A DNA stretch of 64,000 bases from Henricia sp. BOLD:AAB3569 (lineage: Eukaryota > Echinodermata > Asteroidea > Spinulosida > Echinasteridae), in assembly GCA_037783545.1 (NCBI GenBank), contig JBBELK010000164.1, positions 1,922,001 to 1,986,000 on the forward strand, given 5' to 3'. The notes beneath the pieces are model-generated. The model was not told the origin of the DNA. It saw only the letters and a program-made list of their open reading frames with translations, and made no database searches. Positions 25,439 to 38,492 of this stretch are shown here, one piece after another (within the stretch, counting starts at the first letter, position 1; each line of letters opens with the position of its first letter). A program made the translations under genes and the position numbers.

Positions 25439-26125
25439 AGTCCAATTTTGTGTGTTCTGCAGTATTTTAAATATCACCGTTGAGGGCGGTATTGATGAAT
25501 CAAAGCTAGAGTTCCTTTAAATATTACACCAACTGGCAATTTGAATGACGCCATTTTTTAAAATTTGAATGACTTATTTTTAAAATTGCAAGCATGGAGT
25601 GTCGTCTTTTGAAACCATTATGTACGTTATTTAATAATGCTTAATTTTGTCAAAAGTGCAATGCTTTCTGCACCGCAAAAACCAACATTTATCAAATTTC
25701 AGGAGCTTTCTAGTTTGAAATGCTTAAAACAGCTTTTTTAGATGCTAGTTTTTGAAAATGATAGCGAAACCACCATTTTACTGTCGCCCTTTGCTGCATG
25801 TATTCTGCGTTATCCAATCTACCACTAAATTTGTCCCTTTTATTGCGTTATGCATGTTCGCTTCATTACGCCCGATAGACTCGCTAGTGAATCGTTTCTG
25901 CATACATTGTTATTTCAGCCTACAAAAAGAAAATAATTTCCACCAGCAAATACTTTTATTAATCGATTCTCGCACGAGCACCGTCTACCAAATCAACATT
26001 GTGATAATCGATTCCGGATGGACGCGCAGCCTGCACCAATGTATACACACGCTCTCTGCGCGGCAGTAATTTAATTTTCGAGTAGCGAAAATTGTCGAAA
26101 TATTCGATCAGTAATAATGGTGAAA
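25439..26125. other. Unassigned DNA
   Basis: No gene recognised; one anonymous 105-codon frame at 25752-26069. Confidence 0.4.
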
Positions 26126-26231
26126 AACTCCTTGCAATTGGGCCGAGCTTGAACTCCTTGCAATTGGGCCGAGCTTGAACTCCTTGCAATTGGGCCGAGC
26201 TTGAACTCCTTGCAATTGGGCCGAGCTTGAA
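26126..26231. repeat. 26-bp minisatellite, four copies
   Basis: Units of AACTCCTTGCAATTGG plus GCCGAGCTTG start at 26126, 26152, 26178 and 26204 and are essentially identical, which implies recent expansion. Confidence 0.9.
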
Positions 26232-26329
26232 CCCCAATTCTTGAAAATAGAACCGAACCACGTTAATAAAATTAAAATGCAGGCTTTATATTTATTGAAT
26301 TCATAACAACGAGAACAAATCGTTATTCC

Positions 26330-26560
26330 CTTTTTCCAAAATTCCGGTAGAGTACATCATTTGCAGTGGCCCCGTTGTTTTTATGAGTTTTAACAAGAAA
26401 ACCCTTAGAAACCATTCAACTCAACACATAAGCCATAAATGGTTTTTCAAGTTTTCTGAAGTATAACTACCTGTACCTCCATGTGGCTGAAATTTCAGGG
26501 CAGTTTTATCAACATGGCTTTTAATCACAAGTTGAAATAATGCTATTGATCTTTTTATTT
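26330..26560 (+). repeat. Dispersed repeat family M, diverged copy
   Basis: 'ttaacaagaaaaccctta', 'tggctgaaatttcagggcag' and 'tatcaacatggctttta' match the order in 14340-14660 at lower identity. Confidence 0.35.
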
Positions 26561-27918
26561 GGAAAATTATAAAACGATAGTGTTTTGCTTTGGCGTCACA
26601 GTATAGGAGTTCGTTTTCAATAGTATTAAAGTTATATTAAAAAATACAGACAATAGAAAATAATATCATTTTACTCATTTAGTTAATAAAATCGGTTTTC
26701 TCAATTTCTGATTTATTTGCTTCGGTTGCGGTTAGGATTCACTGAGCAAATTTGGCGGGAAATGAACTAAAACGTTCTATAATTTGCCAAATGGCGGCAT
26801 TCAGTGATAACATCAAACGCGATACGTCAATTAAACATCGTATGCAGAAAGGCAATATAGAGTGCTTTTGTACCATTTTGCAAGTGCACTGACAATGTCC
26901 GTGAAAAGAACTGACGATGTCCGTGAAAAGAACTGACGATGAATGAATTTATTGTCAAGATTTTTTTTTCTATTTTGGAGGCTGAATCACTCTTCAACCT
27001 TGGCCCGAGAATAACCTTGAAACTGGCAAATCTTAGAAGCAAATACAAGTGATAAAACGGCGCTTTTTGTCATTGGAAAGACAACTCACCAAGGTCACAT
27101 GCGAGGAACGCTTTTTATTGCAAATTGAATGAAAATGGTTAAAAATTACAATTGTGTGCAGAAAAAGAGAAGGGCATTTTGTCTTCATATGCAGTGGGAA
27201 AACTGCGTCTTTTTGTGTGTAAAGTGGCCACATTTAACCCCTACCACAAATGATCTCAAATTTAATTATAACCACCCCCACCGCCCACCCCCCTCCCCCC
27301 CCCCCCACACCCACAAAAAAAAACGCCATGAAAAACGTTTTCCAAATATTAATCAAAAAGCGTACAAAATTAAAAGGCAATCAGATTTCAGAAATATAAC
27401 ACCACAAAAATAAATTCATATTTTCCCTTACAACAGCCGTTTCCGTTAACTACGGTTGTATTTCGCAATCGCCCAAAGAAATTAAATCCTGACGTCTTTT
27501 TTGCGAATTCGGATTAGTTTTCTTACTTAGACAAAATTCGATATCTATTTTTGCTTTTGTTGGAGAAATAGCGGATTTAAGAATGACGCCTTAGGCAGCG
27601 TTTTTATTGCAATGTCGTGTTTCTTCGAATGTCATATAATATGTAGTACACGACGTGCAAAAAAAGCTATCGGATGGTCGTTTTAAAATACAGACATAAT
27701 AGGCCACAAAATGTCGGGATATAAAAAAATAATAACGCCAAAACAAAGATGGCGCCCGCAGGTTTGTTGGTCTTTGGCTATGCTGTTTTACTTCCTTTGC
27801 CAAAATCTCCATTTCTGAATTAAAAGTAAATATTATTTTTGGTATTTTTTCTCGTGCATATTAGGTTTTTCTCGTTATGAACTAATGTCGCCACGCGTTC
27901 GACAATGATAAGCAGAGG
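26561..27918. other. Unassigned DNA with a polypyrimidine tract
   Basis: Contains a C-rich tract at about 27271-27310, including a run of more than ten C. No gene recognised. Confidence 0.45.
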
Positions 27919-28068
27919 CCCGTTTTCGCGAACACAACCAGAAACATGTTTCTGACGTAACTATTGATTCAACCAATGACCAGCCTGGACAGTAGGACAC
28001 AAAGCCATCTATTGGTTGATTCAATAATTATGTCAGAAACATGTTTGTGGTTATGCTCGCGAAAACAG
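27919..28068. mobile_element. Hairpin MITE family D, copy 2 (best preserved)
   Basis: Left arm 'cgttttcgcgaacacaacc' then 'agaaacatgtttctgacg'; right arm is its complement ending 'gctcgcgaaaac'. The inner arms 'gattcaaccaatga' and 'tattggttgattca' pair. About 150 bp, no coding capacity. Confidence 0.75.
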
Positions 28069-28207
28069 TGTCCATGCCTCGCGAAATGCACTTGGGCGAA
28101 TCCTCGCTGGAATCGCTGAAATCGGAATCGCGATTCCGTCTTTTGAAGGAATCGATTCCCATTATCTTCGAGATTCGAGGAAGTACACGGCGATTCTGAG
28201 TGTTATA

Positions 28208-28300
28208 ACACTATGAGCAACTAACAATGAAAATTGGGCACAAACCATTGTTATTAACAATGGTGTGGGCCCAATTTCCATTGTTAGTTGCTCATAGTGT
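28208..28300. mobile_element. Small palindromic MITE, 93 bp
   Basis: The arms ACACTATGAGCAACTAACAA... and ...TTGTTAGTTGCTCATAGTGT are exact over 22 bp and extend inward through 'attgggcac' / 'gtgggcccaat'. Target duplication unclear. Confidence 0.7.
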
Positions 28301-29600
28301 AATTGGTGCAGAAATTAAAGAATTCAATGACTATAGTTTGCGACATATTTTCTAATTTTAGCGCCAACTTTAGTTTTGAAAACAGAATCGAATCTGAATG
28401 GAATCGTGATTCTAAAATTGCTGGAATCGCCTCGGCCTTAAAGACTATAGGCCCTGGCCTAACTGATTGGCATGAATCCGATAAGGGATACTCCTGGATC
28501 TTCTTAACCCATATTGAAGCGCCACCCTCTCTCCTACGTCACGCGCGCACGACAGCTGTTCCCCCGAGACGACCTATGCCCTCTGATGCTGACGTCACTG
28601 CATAAATTATTCTACAATATGTAGAATAATTTTAGCCTGTGCGGTGTCACACTGAGTCCACGGGTTTGATGCCACAAAATCATTCCTATTCTGCAAGCAG
28701 TGCTTAAAAAGCTACCTGTGCTTCACTCGCCTGCCGCTTTGGGCGCGAAAAAGTGCCACTGACGTCACTCATTGAGTCTATGTCAGGGGTCTACTGCGCA
28801 TGTGTATTAAAGGGGACGGTATTATGAAGTGATGTACCGGTACTTGTGACCTTTGTCGTTTTAAAGTAAATTTCGTTTTTTAAAAATACTAGTTCGATTC
28901 CAGTTTCAAAGGACGACGCCTAAACAGTATGATTAGCATCAGAATATAATAACAATAACAATAATAAAAAGTAAAAAAAACAATATAGTTCCAAATAAAC
29001 GCAACCCGTGCAGGTATTTATTTGTAATCGGTCTGAATTATTTGACTCCGTTTAAAACCAAAATGGCGTCGTTCAAATCGACAGTTGGCGAAGCCTATAA
29101 AGGAATTTCCAACTCCCAATCCTCAACAATAAAAAACAGTGCAGAAGGGAACACATAATCACTGCAAATTTATACACCTATCACGTGACTCCGATTATCC
29201 AAACAAGCAGTTCCGGTCGCTGATTAAAGATGCGCCCATTTCGGTCCAATTTAAACGCAGCGTTCTTAATTTTGACTCGACACACAGGTGGTCGTAACTT
29301 TGAAGGCCAAAACACGGCATATAAACCATGTACTTGGCTGTGTAGTAATTTTAAATAGTCATGATTTATCGTCTCGTCTTGGTTTTATAGATCGAGGGCG
29401 TGTATGGTCCCCCTACTTCGGGCGAGTGTTTATCAGACGATAACGACACATGCACGAGAGCGATTTCCGATGAAAGAACAGAAAATTGCGGACATAAAAG
29501 TAATGTTCGTGGTTTAGAGGGTCCGAAATGAAATTCGTGGAAGGCAATTTTAAAGCCCGTATAGGGCGCTTTCACGTGGGGTCAAAAGGTCACGACCCTC
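28301..29600. other. No gene recognised
   Basis: Anonymous 100-codon frame at 28303-28605 and a short ATTCTACA palindrome near 28607-28632. Otherwise nothing. Confidence 0.4.
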
Positions 29601-29602
29601 CC

Positions 29603-29715
29603 GTGTTTGTCCTCCAAATGGGGAGAGAACAATATAGCCACGTGGGGAAACGCACGTGGCTGCTAGCAGAAAAGCACGTGCTGCATTGTTCTCCTCCAAT
29701 CTGGAGGATAAACAC
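29603..29715. mobile_element. Hairpin MITE-like palindrome
   Basis: 'gtgtttgtcctccaaatggg' with 'agagaacaat' on the left pairs with 'attgttctcctccaa' plus 'tctggaggataaacac' on the right. A GCCACGTG / CACGTGGC core is included. Confidence 0.6.
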
Positions 29716-29764
29716 TGGAGATGTTTAGTGACCCGTGACAGCTGTGAAACCGGTCTATACAATA

Positions 29765-30110
29765 TAGGACTTGCAATGTCCCAAATTGTAACCATTTGAC
29801 CAACGAAAAAACATACTCAAATGGAAGGTAGAAGTGGTTCCGATAGTTAAATGCAATGATTTCGCCCGAGATAATATCTACAAACAAACGACAACTGAAG
29901 ATCAATACTTAATAGATGTGTGCACACGCATTTGTCTTTTTTACACAATGCGCCCAATGTGAACGAATATAAGCCAACGTGCACTGTCGTGGTATTAGAG
30001 CTACTTTCCCTACAAGCCTACATAGGGCTGTGGCTTCGTATAATTTCTTGAAAACATGAACACAGTTTTTCTTTGTTTTCTCAGAACGTAGATGAGGTAC
30101 TGAACTGACT
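29765..30110 (+). repeat. Dispersed repeat family L, copy 3
   Basis: 'ccatttgaccaacgaaaaaa', 'caaatggaaggtagaagtgg', 'ataatttcttgaaaacatg' and 'gtagatgaggtactgaactg' follow the order of the 3468 copy. Confidence 0.55.
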
Positions 30111-30682
30111 TAAAGGGCCTGTGACATGCTAAACAACTTTGTGCCTAAGCTTTGCTTCATAATGATGGATTACTTGTTCAGCAAGACATACTATTGTTCG
30201 TTTGGATGTAAAATCAATAAAAGGTGGCCTTTTTCAACTTTGAAGATTTCATTGCAATAAATCACAGACAGAGGGCGCTGTTTTTAGTGCATCACATAAG
30301 GAAGACAGAAGGGAAAAGTTAAGAAAAAACATAAGACTTCAAGTTAGACTTGTGGCAAATTGCTGCAGTTTCTACCCCCAGTTTTGTCATGGCTTACAGC
30401 AGGCAACATGTAAAACAAACTCAAACAGCCATGGATTACAACAGTTTCAGGAAAATTTAGAAAAAGGTGGAATCTTTTGTGCACAGTTGACTGTGATTTT
30501 TCTGTGTTTGCCTCTTGTGACATTGGTCATGAATATGCATATTTGCATTAGCATAAAAACTAAAAACCTTTGTTTTAACCCCCAAAGCAAGCTCCAAATA
30601 GGATTTTTATGACTTTAACTGAGTAGAGTGGTTTTAAAGCATATATTTAATTGATAAAAATCCTAAATAAGGGGCCCTTTAA
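30110..30682 (+). repeat. Dispersed repeat family N, copy 2
   Basis: 'gagggcgctgtttttagtg', 'tgcagtttctacccc', 'catgaatatgcatatttgca' and 'gactttaactgagtagag' follow the 2674 copy. It ends at 'ggggccctttaa', where the next hairpin element is inserted. Confidence 0.55.
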
Positions 30683-30821
30683 GCGGGCCACCCACTGTGC
30701 GATTTTTGCAACGAAATTCCAACGATTAGGTACAATTTGGTGCGATTAGCAGAGACTGTTTATAGACTCTATACACAATCGTACCAAATTCGTGGCAAAA
30801 ATCGCACAGTGGGAGGCCCGC
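30683..30821. mobile_element. Hairpin MITE flanked by TTTAA
   Basis: The arms GCGGGCCACCCACTGTGCGA and the complement ending GAGGCCCGC surround a short loop, with 'aggtacaatttggt' / 'accaaatt' inside. TTTAA is present on both flanks, consistent with a TTAA-type insertion. Confidence 0.75.
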
Positions 30822-33800
30822 TTTAAACAGATCGTCGATCATTTATGCACAAAACACAATTCGATCCTTTCCAAGTCTCAACGCGTGTGTTTTCAACGTA
30901 TGTGGGTGTTCAAAGATTTGTAACTAAACACCGGTCCTAATTAGCACGAAAATTGCTCGAACCCAGGGTTCGCTCGCGCCAAATCCCTGGTGGTCGCCCT
31001 GATGTGCCACGTGACCGCGTTCGGGATTTTAATTGGACCAAAATAACACTCTATGGTGAATTATTATATTTTTTGTTTGCGTTCTTCTGTTTCAAATAGA
31101 GGTGCAGTTTAGAAGGTCATACACTAGGAAGGGACTCAGTGCATCAGACGCTGAAGGCTAATTGAAGCAACGCGTCTGCCATCTTGCTCAAGGAAAGACA
31201 ATGATTTGCCTAAACTGATCCCTGGTCCACAAGATCGCTTATATTCCACTTAACACAATGTACTAACTCGACTTGTAAACAAATCTTTCACCATAAGGCG
31301 ATGTGCATCTTCGACGCCTGATGGCGGCAAACACACATGGATGGGCCTTTTACACACAATGTGAATGACCCAGTAAAAATAACATTATTTTTTTGGATTT
31401 TTAGGACGTGGAAAATTTAAACGTTTCAGCAACTTTAACAAACGAACACTGTAATCGTCACCCCAAAAAAATATACCTATTTGTCTCAAAATGAAAACAG
31501 AAACCAATGCTGTTTTATACAGCATGCCTTAAAATACACCAGAATTCAACAACATCGCCAAGACATCATACCTGCCAAGCCTCATAAAGCACATGACGCA
31601 AGTACACTGACGAAACAAAAGGGGGTTTGAACTGTCTTACAGTCGGTCTTGTGAAAATAATCCGAATTTGTTTTGGAGGGAAACGTCCGTCCGCCGATGA
31701 AACGCAATCCGGTTGGAAAACACAGGGCGAAATTACCGCCTCGGGTCGGGGGATGTGTGCGCGCCCGTCAACAAATCGCTTCGGCACGACGCGCATGCGT
31801 GCTGCCGGGCTTGGTTGAAACACAATACAATTTCTCACATGCACACAAAGAAAAATTAATTTTGAGTCGAAAGCTTTAAGAAAACGGCAATTGCTTTAGC
31901 AATTCTCTTGGCCAATGACCTCTATTTTTAGTCTGTTCGTGAGGAATAGTGACGAGCATAGAAATTTGAATGAAAATGGAAACTAACGCGAAGCTATACG
32001 CAATTATATTTTTAGATATATACATTTAATGGCGCCCAATCGCTGATAATGATCAGTAGTATAAATATGTCCGTACATGATAAACGTTGTGTCGCCAAGC
32101 AAAAATATCGTATTTGACAGTGGCGCATGGTTAGTGCAAACAAAAGTCTTATGAATTTTTCGGGGAAAAAATACTTTAAATTTCTTTTTTAATGAAATAA
32201 ATTACACTGAAATTAAACACATGTGTATTCAATATATCCATATGATAAAACAAATGAGACTTACAACATTTACCTACAGTCGTGGTTACCAAACGTTCTT
32301 TTAAACTGAATTTAAATAAGTTGAATATGTTTCTATTTTTGTTGATCTATGACAGCTGTAATTTCATAGGTATTTGGGTATAGGATATTTCTACTCTATT
32401 TTATTTACATCAACTATTTTCTTGTGTAATGACATTACACTAATTATTACACTCAGCTATGACATGTGTGTGTTAAGGCGGCCATTTTGTTTCTGTTTTT
32501 GGTTTGGTTTTGGTTTTGTTCTTTTCCCCCCTCTTTTTTTAAATTAAATGCCCTTTCAAAATGTATTTACAGAAGCCAAAATTCACCTACAATAACCATT
32601 AAATTATAAAACCACTGCTGCATACAAAAATATGTTTATTTATATAATACATGTCACACAGAGGATGTTTCAAATCAATTTTCTTCAGAAATCGTCTTCG
32701 GTGAATAAAATAAAAATATTATCGGCTCTAAAATCGTAGACAATTATGCACCAGCGTCGACATCACACACTTAAAGAAATATGTTTGTGAATGTATTTCT
32801 TACGATCAATAATTAATGTAACGTTCATGGCGCGTATACGTTGTTACATAGTTGCCACTTAGCAAATCCTATTATATCCGGGTGAATTATGAATAATTCC
32901 AGAAATGCTAATGCGGTGTCTTTTGCCAAACTCTCCTCTTCTTACCCGGCCTGAGAATTGTATATTCACTTGGGGAAATACGCAGCACCGTACCGTGGCT
33001 GGGCACGCGCACGCATACAACGGGGCTCGCCAACGCGTTTGACCCGGGGGCCTTTAGGCGAGCTTCGCCGCGCGTGCATTCGCTGTGCGAAGCTTGTTGT
33101 TTCCCTATATAGCTAAAGCGCGCCCACGCCCGTATGTAAGATTCTAGCAAATTCAGCAATTCAAGTCGTCAACCCAGAGGACACTCGACACAGAAGATAT
33201 AAAAGTTGAAAGAGAGGGGAAAAGGGAAGAAATTAGGATTATATACGAGCTAAGCGTATACAGGGTTGGGACACATTGCTGCGATGACGTGCTTACGCGA
33301 TCCGCCCACGACTTTATTATAAGGACAACAACTCAAATCGGAATAATTTTTGTTCGGCAGCAATTTCTTGAGGTTTAGTGTAATGTGTGGCCAAAATTCA
33401 CACACGATTTCTTATAAGAATTAAACATGACTTGCCTAAAATTTACCTTTCAACCCATAAGGCCAGGAGACGGCATATAACCCAAAAATAAACAACTGAA
33501 TTGGCAGTAACTAAGATGTTTCCACGAGAACCTACTCTATAATGGAAGTATAACGAGTTGAAACCCAATTTAGGTGAAGAACTAATACAGACTATAATGA
33601 ATTTGTCATTATTTTTATAAGGTGCACATGGTTATACTTTTAATGTGCTAATAATTCTAGGGGTGACATGTATTATCTAATAGCACTATGCACCGAATAG
33701 AGGGCGCCTTTCACTTTATCGCAACACGAAATCGTTTTCCAAACGCTGACTCCGGCTTCACTATAAAGCAAGAGACTGGTCCGAAGCAGTGTGAATCCAA

Positions 33801-34110
33801 TCTAAACGACCACCGAGATGCGATATCCCATCTTGATCGAAAGGCCACAGTCATCATAATTCTGCCGGCGGCTCCGCACTCAAAACAGCTAGCGGTGCGG
33901 ACCCCTACAATTCTAATGACGGAAAATCGAATTTGTAATGCCAAGTTGAGCGCACCGATTCATCCACGCAGTATACACCTGCGGGCCTGCCCCGCAGTGG
34001 AAATCTACATTTTATTAAAATTATCCATACTGCTATGCCCTTAGATCTGCTGAAACACTACATGTATTTATAGACTGAATAGAAAGTAAGGTTGAAAATG
34101 ACATGAAGAT
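30822..34110. other. No gene recognised
   Basis: 3.3 kb without a supported gene or shared repeat. Frames of 92 (31566-31844, minus), 83 (32908-33159, minus) and 118 codons (33688-34044, plus) show no domain. 31.9-32.9 kb is AT-rich. Confidence 0.45.
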
Positions 34111-34359
34111 GGGTCCTTCTATAAATTAGGGGTCCAAAAGTGTGACATTTAGTGTCCCCCGTTACACCTGATATGTGTTATTTTTCGTACAAAAATCATT
34201 AAAATGCCTTTAAACCATTGTGTATGAATTGTACTTTATGTACTCACTCTTTGAGATGGAAAGTATTTAAAGAATGTGTCCTGAATTTTAAAAAAACAAG
34301 ATGTAATTTAAATGTAATGGGGGACACCAACATTGGACCCCTAATTTATAGAAATACCC
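34111..34359. mobile_element. MITE family A, copy 2 (249 bp)
   Basis: Starts GGGTCCTTCTATAAATTAGG and ends 'tttatagaaataccc'. AGAT flanks both sides (4-bp duplication). Same internal order as 20557-20800, opposite orientation of the unique half. Confidence 0.8.
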
Positions 34360-34539
34360 AGATAATACTTCATGCAGTAGTACATGAAACATCGATAGAC
34401 CATTGATCTCTATTTACTGACTGGAGAGCTCGTCGCGAATACAGGGTGAAGCCACGTGGTCGCCATCTTGTCGCGTTTTCTTTTCAAGAGGCTTCCCCGG
34501 TGTAAAACCCGTGCATATCGGTGTAAGTTAATTGAATGT
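34360..34539. other. Unassigned DNA
   Basis: Nothing recognised. Confidence 0.35.
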
Positions 34540-34900
34540 ACCTACTGTGAATAACATGTTTCTGTTGATGGTCGCCAAAACACGGCCTTTTTATTGCTTC
34601 AACTTTCTTTGTCAAGAGAGGGCGCTGTGTATCACTTTTGGAATCACGATTGAAGGATAAAGGAAAAACATTCGATTTCAAACTGAAATTGTGGCAAACT
34701 ACTGCAGTTTCCAACCCCCTTTTTTGTGACATCAGGATTTTTCTCATGAATATAGAAATTCTTATAAGCATAAAATTACAGTGTAATTATATACACCTTT
34801 AAAACGGGGTTTAAAATTAGTTTTGAAGACTGTAACTGAGGAAAAACACCCAGGAATTAAAGTGATTCAAAAATATACTATTTCAGGGGCTCTTTAAGGC
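34540..34900 (+). repeat. Dispersed repeat family N, copy 3
   Basis: 'aagagagggcgctgtgtatc', 'ctgcagtttccaacccc', 'ctcatgaatatagaaatt', 'aaaacggggtttaaaa' and 'tttcaggggctctttaa' match copies 1 and 2. Confidence 0.55.
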
Positions 34901-34995
34901 TGCAAAGTTGTTTCACTTGGCACTGTACGGAGGAGCGATAATTTTCAGCTACAGCCGTTTTAGGGTTGTGTATTTTGGCGATAATTCAAGGGGCA

Positions 34996-35150
34996 TAGAC
35001 CGTATCGAATAGCTGCCATCTTGTGGGGTAGTTTAATTGTTCCTTAAAGACATGTATGGTTGCACATTTTGTGCTTACATTGTTACCCAATTTATTAAAT
35101 TTTATTATCAAAAGTTGCCCTACAAGATGGCAGCTATTTGATACGGTCTA
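34996..35150. mobile_element. MITE family E, copy 1, TA-flanked
   Basis: The arms TAGACCGTATCGAATAGCTG and the complement ending CGGTCTA lie 155 bp apart, with 'ccatcttgtgggg' inside. TA at each end fits a Tc1/mariner-type insertion. Copy 2 at 40488 is interrupted by a SINE. Confidence 0.75.
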
Positions 35151-35152
35151 TA

Positions 35153-35544
35153 TGTGGGCAGTACAATTATTTAGCTCAAGATAGGACCGAAGCGAGCCAG
35201 GCCGGGCCCGGTGCGCGTGTGTCCACCGTGCCGCCGCCGGCATTTCACAGGGCCTCGCCCACGGACATCCATGATTTAATCACGGTGCCGTGTCCACGGA
35301 CAGGTGTCCTGCCCGCTCTATCGAATTAATCCCCGGCTCGAGACCGGTGGACTGCCCGCTGTATTTACGCTCTGTGGACTTGGTACGGATACGTGTATCG
35401 ATTGATTTTCTTTCGCCCAGAGGGGATTGGATTGGCTAGTTTTTCTGTGATTTTGGCTTTCTGATGTTTGAGCTTTTTGTGAGGGATGTTGTGTTTTAAT
35501 TATGTATATGTGTAGTTTATTTCCATACATTGACATATTCATAT
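35153..35544. other. Unassigned, GC-rich at 35180-35350
   Basis: Anonymous frame of 63 codons; nothing recognised. Confidence 0.35.
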
Positions 35545-35965
35545 CAGGGGCCAATTTCATGGAGCTGCTTAATAAGCACGGAAATTTATTTGCTTTTGAA
35601 AATGGGTTACCAGCCAAAATCGTATGTGATGTGTATTGCGATTGACTGGTATTCTGCTACTTTTTGCTACAATTTTGGCTGGTAACCCACTTTTAAAAGC
35701 AAATAAATGTTATGCTCAGGGGCCAATTTCATAGAGGTGTTTAAGCACAAATATTTGCTTAAGCACAAAAAACTCTTGCTCAGTAAGGAACTTTAGCAGT
35801 GAAATCCTCATGTGATAGAAGTAGTGTATGACCAGTGTTAGAGGACTGTTTCATTACCATGACAATCTCATGAATGTTTTGCTGGTAACCTAATTTTATC
35901 AAGCAAAGTTGTTCATGCTTAAGCAATTTGTCATGCTTAAGCAGCTCTATGAAATTGGCTCCTGG
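35545..35965. mobile_element. Two adjacent copies of MITE family C
   Basis: Copy 1 starts CAGGGGCCAATTTCATGGAG at 35545 and lacks its outer right arm. Copy 2 starts CAGGGGCCAATTTCATAG at 35717 and ends 'gaaattggctcctg' at 35965. Interior landmarks are GGTTACCAGCC / GGCTGGTAACC and CTTAAGCA. Confidence 0.7.
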
Positions 35966-37154
35966 ACGTTTCTCACTGCTTAACAGCTCCAAGACAGCAA
36001 CATTCTTTCTTGCGACCTTTAAAATGTTTAGTGAAATTAAAATTTGCACTTAACACATTTAAATCTGTTAAGTGCAACTGTAAATTAAATAATAAATAAA
36101 TGTAAATTTAATAATAATTAAATAATTAATAACAATAATTGAATTTTTTGGAGGTAAATGTAATGTTTGACTCAATGGGGATTAAGGAGATATTGGAGTG
36201 CAAGTCAATGTATCCCTTGCTATGAAACCGAATTTTGTCAACATTATCATAGAGAGCTCCGTTTCGAACAGTACCGTGCAAACGGAATAGCGCCCTCTTT
36301 CGCCCTTGTTCGCCAAAACGTCACCGCTAAACCAAAAGAGCGCCTCGCACGGCGGAAAAAGTAAACGACAGGTACATGTTTTTGTGAGCAATTTCCAGTT
36401 GTTTCACAGAAGGTCAACAAATTAACCTTAACTTTCTCTGGAAAGCGGCTGTGGCTGATATTTTTGTAAGGCAAATAGTAGGGTAAGTACATCAACAACT
36501 GGTAAAAATGTTCAACAAACTCAATATGGCATTGTACACTCAGTACTGTTCTTGATTGGCTGAGAAAAGTTTCAGGTTAATTTCCTTGTCTCTGATTGGT
36601 CAAAAGTGTGTTGTTTTTTTTTTAGAGCAGGAAGCAGTAAAAGGCAAAAATGTCAAATTTGAACAAGCTTAGGCCAAACAAAATAAATGGTGCGTTTACG
36701 GTAACGGCCTCAAAAAATCCAGGTAGGTAGGTAGGAAAATAATTTTATTTTGTCATTTTTAAAAACATTTCAGTTCATGCATTTGCGTGTTGTTTTGCAA
36801 GGTTTGAAACTCACTATTAACACTATTAACCATGTTCATGTACAAGTGTAGAAAATATTATGTTCGTTGGAAATTATTGCGAATTGTGGTCATTTAAAAT
36901 TATCAACTTGAAAATTGGCAAAAAAATGTTTGAGGTCGGCAATTTGGCCTAAAAAAATCCAGTGGGACGCCATGCAATTAAACTAGCTCCGAGACAACTC
37001 TCAAAAATGTAAAGTTTTTCCTTGACCTTAGTAAAACCATGACATATCTACCCTCTTAATTTTGCATTTTTACCACCAAACCAACATTTTTACATGGCTT
37101 ATAATGTCAAAACAAATTCCTGGGTGTCCGTTCATGGTCATCTATCTAACATTT
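35966..37154. other. Unassigned AT-rich DNA
   Basis: No gene recognised. Short frames on both strands overlap at 36167-36498. Confidence 0.4.
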
Positions 37155-37680
37155 CTGAGCAGGCTGGCCAATTTATAAAGCTGTTTAGCAGAAAAACTAT
37201 GCTTAATGCACAATTTGTTTGCTTTATATAAAAATTGGTTAGCAGTCAAAATCTTATGTGATCTGCATTAAAATTATTGACTGGTATTTTGCTATCCTTC
37301 TATGAACACAAGATGACATACAATTTTGCCTATTCCGTCAGTCGCTGCCACGTCTGCTGGAATGAAAACAACAGTGTGCCCATGGTGACAAGCGAAGGAA
37401 CAAAGCCGTTGTCTACGCAACACGTACACGTATCTAAGCATGAACGAATTTGTTTTCACTCAAGTCACGGTGCTATGCCCGTATACAAAGGCATGTGACA
37501 CCGGGTCACAAAAGTGCCAGGATTCGTGACCGACAGAATAAGAAAGATTTTTATAGGGGGACGCAACTTTACTGGAAGTTCCGGTTCTGTGACCTCGAGC
37601 GCGGTGAAAACAAACGCCCGCTCGCATAAAGCAAACAACTTTTTTTTCTGCTAAACAGCTTTATGAAATTGCATTGACAT
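37155..37680. mobile_element. Diverged, expanded copy of MITE family C
   Basis: 'ctggccaatttataaagctg' and 'tttagcag' on the left pair with 'ctgctaaacagctttatgaa' and 'attgca' on the right. The middle (about 37300-37630) is unlike other copies and may be an insertion. Confidence 0.45.
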
Positions 37681-38492
37681 CGTTGATATTTAAACACTGT
37701 AGGCCTACACGGATGTTTACAAACACGTCGTGTTCGGCTGTCACTTTTCACTGCAATTGTAGGCCTACTAGGCTAAATCTTCATCGTGGCTTATTTCCCT
37801 CAAGGACCTGCGTAGTGGTTATGCCTGACAAGGTTTGGGCGAGTCCCAGGGGGAATTAGTGTGTCACGGGGAGAAAATGACACATTTTGATTTCAATGTT
37901 TTGAGATATCGTGTTCATGTTGACAAGTATCCTCTGCAGCTCCCTCTATAGGCCTACAGAGAACCACAGGCTCAGCTACCCCCACCCAAACACTTTTGGC
38001 TGTAAAGTCATGAAATGCACTTACCAAAATCCTCACGTTGTCAAGCCGACAAACGATATTTGCACACAAGGACGTTGCTGTAGTCGGCCTACTCTCCATC
38101 CACGTACGTGCTCGCGCGTACGCGTACGTGGGAACCATGATTTGTAAACATATAAACGTTGCGTTACTTCCTTCGTAGTAAACGTTCAGTGTTAAATTCC
38201 ACTGTTCAAACGTGGAATTTGTAGTCGTTCGTGAGACAGTCAGAGTTCTATATCCTCCAGAACTAGTACTTGCACCTTCTTCAATCTAAAACAGCACACT
38301 TAGGCGTACTTGGCTCAAAATTCCGCTTCGTAAATGTGTGACATGAACAGAAATCTGCAGCAGACGGCTTTCCGAAAATTGTATTTGCCGCGTGACCGAA
38401 GAATGGCGCCCTCTGTTGTTGGTCGGTCTGTAGTCACAATAGACTGGTTCCCGAACCTCATAATTATTTCACATCAATTCGTGTGCGTGTGT
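37681..38492. other. Unassigned DNA
   Basis: Several AGGCCTA motifs. No gene recognised. Confidence 0.4.

Noticed and set aside
25959-26261. 100-codon minus-strand frame with a repeated peptide
   Set aside because: Created by the 26-bp minisatellite.
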